Below are positions 13,562 to 16,053 of a stretch of DNA of 16,053 nucleotides, piece by piece. This stretch comes from CADAWZ01 sp045114665 (GTDB taxonomy: Bacteria > Vulcanimicrobiota > CADAWZ01): positions 1 to 16,053 of the forward strand of contig JBGUKW010000163.1 in the NCBI GenBank assembly GCA_045114665.1. Reading direction: 5' to 3'. The notes beneath the pieces are model-generated. The model ran no database searches. It was not told the origin of the DNA and saw only the letters and a program-made list of their open reading frames with translations. Every line of letters begins with the position of its first letter. The stretch's first letter is position 1. Made by a program: the position numbers and the translations under genes.

Positions 13562-16053
13562 TTAAAAGATCGTTTTTATCAAAGAAATATATATCGGCAG
13601 ATACTATATCGTCACCAATTTTATCTTTTATATAAGCCCTTACTTTCACATCATTTCCTACAAAATTTCGATATTGCCTAAATTCACCAAGATAACAAGG
13701 AAGAGAAATTTTGCCTAAATATCTTTTTGTCCACAAAATCATTGCTTGGAAAGCACAATCCAAACTAAATGGATCGCTAACCCATTTACTTCTCAACGGA
13801 TTTTTTATCCATTTAGAAGGCGATGATTTTGAATTTAAAAAAGCAAATATTCCCTTTTTATCTATTGCTTCTATTTCGTCAATTCCCTGTAAATCTTTTC
13901 CATGAAATAGGATCTCATAAAAATCTTTTTCGCCATATTCTCCATTTAATATTTCGGTTTCAACATTTTTACCTGCAGGACGAGATGATGACAAAAGAAC
14001 ATTTACAGAAAAATTGTTTTTATATTTACCTGTATTTGTCAATGTCTCAAAACGAACTTTTAATTTCAATTCTTGAGAATAAGACGACAAATTCTCTATT
14101 AATATTCGACTTTTTAACTCTTCAGTCTCAGATATTTTTATTCCTAAATTTACTTTAAATTCATCAAATCCTCTCAAAAAATATCCAGGATATGCTGAAA
14201 GTGTTGCTTCAACCATAAGCTCTGAAGCAAGTGCAACAGGGAAAACAACTTTGCCATTTATTATATGGTTTTTCAAAATTGGAAATTCATCAACAGAAAT
14301 ATTTTTTTCAACAACTGTTTTAAAAGAATCAGAATCATTTTCTTCCTCTTTATCAAGTTCGACAAGTACAACAATTTCAACTTCATCATTTTTAGAAGCT
14401 ATTTCTCTTGCAAAGAATTTGCCTCCTTCTTTTAAAGGAATAACTCCTATTCCCTCTGAAGCAAACAATTTTTTCAAGCCCTCATCTACCATTCCACCGT
14501 CCCAAGGGCCCCAATTAAACGATTTTACAACAGTGTCTCTATGTGTTGACTTGTAGAAATCAGCTATTTTATTTAATATCTCATTTCCAACACTGTAATC
14601 AATCTGTCCAATTCTTCCAAATCTTGCTGTTGAAGAAGAGAAAAAAGCGAGAAGTTTTAAATCATCCAAATGCTTCAAAGCAAATATTGCCGAATTGGCT
14701 TTTGTTCTCAAAACACGAGCAAAATCTTCTATAGTTTTGTTCTCTATTCTTTTATCTGCCAAAACACCTGCCCCATGTATAAGCCCAACTATTTTTCCAT
14801 ATCTGCGAGTCTTATTTATAAGATCGACAACAGACTTTTCAACAGATGTATCAGCAGAAATATATTTGACATCAGAACTAAATTTTTGGAGTTTTTCGAT
14901 ATTAGCCTTAATTTCTCTTACTGCTTTTATTCTCTTGAATTCTTTACCAGCAAGAGAAGGAGCAAGTCCCTCATTTTGCATTAAAACTCTTTTGATATCT
15001 TTTTCTTCTGTAAGTGAAGAAGTATAACTTTTTTCTTCTACATCTATATCTGTTCTCCCGACAATAACCCAACAAGGTCTTTTATCTTCTGGCAAACTCT
15101 TTGCAAGTTCATATAGGCAAGAATAAGTCACTCCTCTACCACCGCCAAAAACTAGAACAACATCATCTTTTTCAAATTTATCAAAAACTACATTTTTTTC
15201 TTGTTCTGTTTGTTCTAATTTTATTGTCTTTATTCCCTTAACAGAAATTCCCACTTCAACAGCTCCTGTTGACATAATTACATCAGCAATAATTGAAGTT
15301 TTATTTGGATCATCTACCAAATGATAATCGAAATCAACTGCTTTTGAATGAATCTTTGGATATTCTAAAGAAGCTGTTTTAATCAATCCAGCAAATCCAC
15401 CAAACACAGGTAAAACATCTTTATCAATGTCATTTGAAAGACCAAATTGCCCATCAATAAATGAGACAGAAGCTATAAATTGCCCTCCCTTAATAAGGAA
15501 ATCTTTCAAAATAGCAAAAGCCTTAACTTGAATATCTATATCCATATCTTTTGAAAAATTGCTTGAAAAAACAAGTCCTTGAACATCATCTGGTACTTTT
15601 TCATCAAATGTCCCATTCAAAACTTCTATATTATATTTTTCAAAACCACTTTTAATAAGTTTGACACTCAAATCAGATTCATATTTTGAGACAATATAAA
15701 TTTTGCCTGTAAATGATACCTTTTTGTCTATATCAACATCGACAAGTTTTAATGACATTCTTTTTATATCTTTTTCTTGTCCTAATTGCTCATCTTCGCT
15801 ATTTTGGTTAGATTCTGCTACTTTTTCATTAACTTCTTCTTTTACAGATTTTTTATCTTGGCTTTCTTGATTGCCTTTGACTTCTTCTTTTGCTGAATCT
15901 ATCTTTGAAGCAATATATTCTGAAGCCTCTTGTAATGTTCGTATCTGTCCCATATCTGAAGCTGTCACTGAAGGCATTTCTGGGATCGAATCTTTCAATG
16001 AAGAGAATATCTCTACTTTCTTTATTGAATCTATACCCAAATCAGATTCCATA
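13512..16053 (-). CDS. Type I polyketide / PUFA-synthase-like protein, C-terminal part (ACP-KR-DH), runs off the window
   Basis: The 846 residues visible continue upstream past the window edge; the ATG at 16050-16052 is an internal codon inside a carrier domain. Domains, counted from there, are as follows. An acyl carrier protein end has the phosphopantetheine serine S9 in DLGIDSIKKVEIF, with QIRTLQEASEYI following. A charged linker spans about 50-100. A ketoreductase spans about 295-550, with a GGGRGV nucleotide loop at 303-308, catalytic-type S472/S473, Y486 and N490 in FFSSSTARFGRIGQIDYSVGN, and FNWGPWDGG. A hot-dog dehydratase-like region has H596 in HIINGKVVFP and D765 in LDCAFQ. The GIDSIK carrier motif and the order of domains resemble PfaA-type PUFA synthases and related lipid synthases rather than modular antibiotic PKSs. 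The ketosynthase, if present, is upstream. The product is probably a long-chain lipid, which is inference. No terminator separates it from the kinase gene. Confidence 0.85.
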   Translation of the reverse strand, partial: MESDLGIDSIKKVEIFSSLKDSIPEMPSVTASDMGQIRTLQEASEYIASKIDSAKEEVKGNQESQDKKSVKEEVNEKVAESNQNSEDEQLGQEKDIKRMSLKLVDVDIDKKVSFTGKIYIVSKYESDLSVKLIKSGFEKYNIEVLNGTFDEKVPDDVQGLVFSSNFSKDMDIDIQVKAFAILKDFLIKGGQFIASVSFIDGQFGLSNDIDKDVLPVFGGFAGLIKTASLEYPKIHSKAVDFDYHLVDDPNKTSIIADVIMSTGAVEVGISVKGIKTIKLEQTEQEKNVVFDKFEKDDVVLVFGGGRGVTYSCLYELAKSLPEDKRPCWVIVGRTDIDVEEKSYTSSLTEEKDIKRVLMQNEGLAPSLAGKEFKRIKAVREIKANIEKLQKFSSDVKYISADTSVEKSVVDLINKTRRYGKIVGLIHGAGVLADKRIENKTIEDFARVLRTKANSAIFALKHLDDLKLLAFFSSSTARFGRIGQIDYSVGNEILNKIADFYKSTHRDTVVKSFNWGPWDGGMVDEGLKKLFASEGIGVIPLKEGGKFFAREIASKNDEVEIVVLVELDKEEENDSDSFKTVVEKNISVDEFPILKNHIINGKVVFPVALASELMVEATLSAYPGYFLRGFDEFKVNLGIKISETEELKSRILIENLSSYSQELKLKVRFETLTNTGKYKNNFSVNVLLSSSRPAGKNVETEILNGEYGEKDFYEILFHGKDLQGIDEIEAIDKKGIFAFLNSKSSPSKWIKNPLRSKWVSDPFSLDCAFQAMILWTKRYLGKISLPCYLGEFRQYRNFVGNDVKVRAYIKDKIGDDIVSADIYFFDKNDLLIAQIADYRCVCTDSIK

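Noticed and set aside
14543..15027. Several overlapping plus-strand ORFs of 63-111 codons opposite the synthase gene, plus similar ones opposite the kinase and other genes
   Set aside because: They are antisense to well-supported coding sequence, overlap each other in different frames, show no recognisable motif and have no ribosome binding sites; they are shadows of A+T-rich coding DNA.

Overview
This window is A+T-rich (roughly 30% G+C by eye). Every gene I can support lies on the minus strand, so transcription runs from high to low coordinates. It looks like the chromosome of a low-GC, probably anaerobic bacterium: there is a formate-tetrahydrofolate ligase, a DUF362 double [4Fe-4S] protein, the radical-SAM protein HemW, a BspA-type leucine-rich-repeat protein, a eukaryotic-like Ser/Thr kinase and a PUFA-synthase-like polyketide synthase. 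I cannot name the phylum. Clostridia-like, spirochaetal, or under-sampled lineages with termite-gut or candidate-phylum affinity would all fit. There are no tRNA or rRNA genes, CRISPR arrays, integrases or transposases.

Layout in the direction of transcription. (1) 16053-13512 holds the 3' part of a large multidomain synthase (ACP - KR - DH order). Its last codons are copied in tandem in the intergenic DNA 13371-13561, which creates ATGA-overlapping micro-ORFs. (2) 13320-9349 holds a 1323-residue membrane Ser/Thr kinase with a long repeat-bearing disordered linker, one transmembrane helix and a TPR-rich C-terminal half. It is closed by a strong hairpin terminator at 9290-9325. (3) 9254-3490 is a head-to-tail run of fhs, a membrane-anchored BspA-like LRR protein, a DUF362/ferredoxin protein and hemW, with gaps of only 9-29 bases. 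(4) A near-consensus sigma70 promoter at 3442-3470 starts a translation and nucleotide unit: rpmE, a terminator, a ThyX-family protein that has lost its signature residues, and tdk. (5) A 306-base gene-free stretch full of inverted repeats precedes prfA and the beginning of prmC, which runs off the left edge.

The genes form two themes. The left third is a housekeeping cluster for translation (L31, RF1 and the RF methyltransferase PrmC) and thymidine metabolism (Tdk and the ThyX-like protein). The right two thirds holds accessory functions: lipid or polyketide synthesis, Ser/Thr signalling, a surface-type LRR protein and one-carbon/FeS metabolism. The main points of interest are the ThyX homologue with a degenerate active site beside tdk, the tandemly copied synthase tail with overlapping micro-ORFs, the two interleaved linker-repeat families in the kinase, the membrane-anchored LRR architecture, and the hairpin-rich spacer upstream of prfA.
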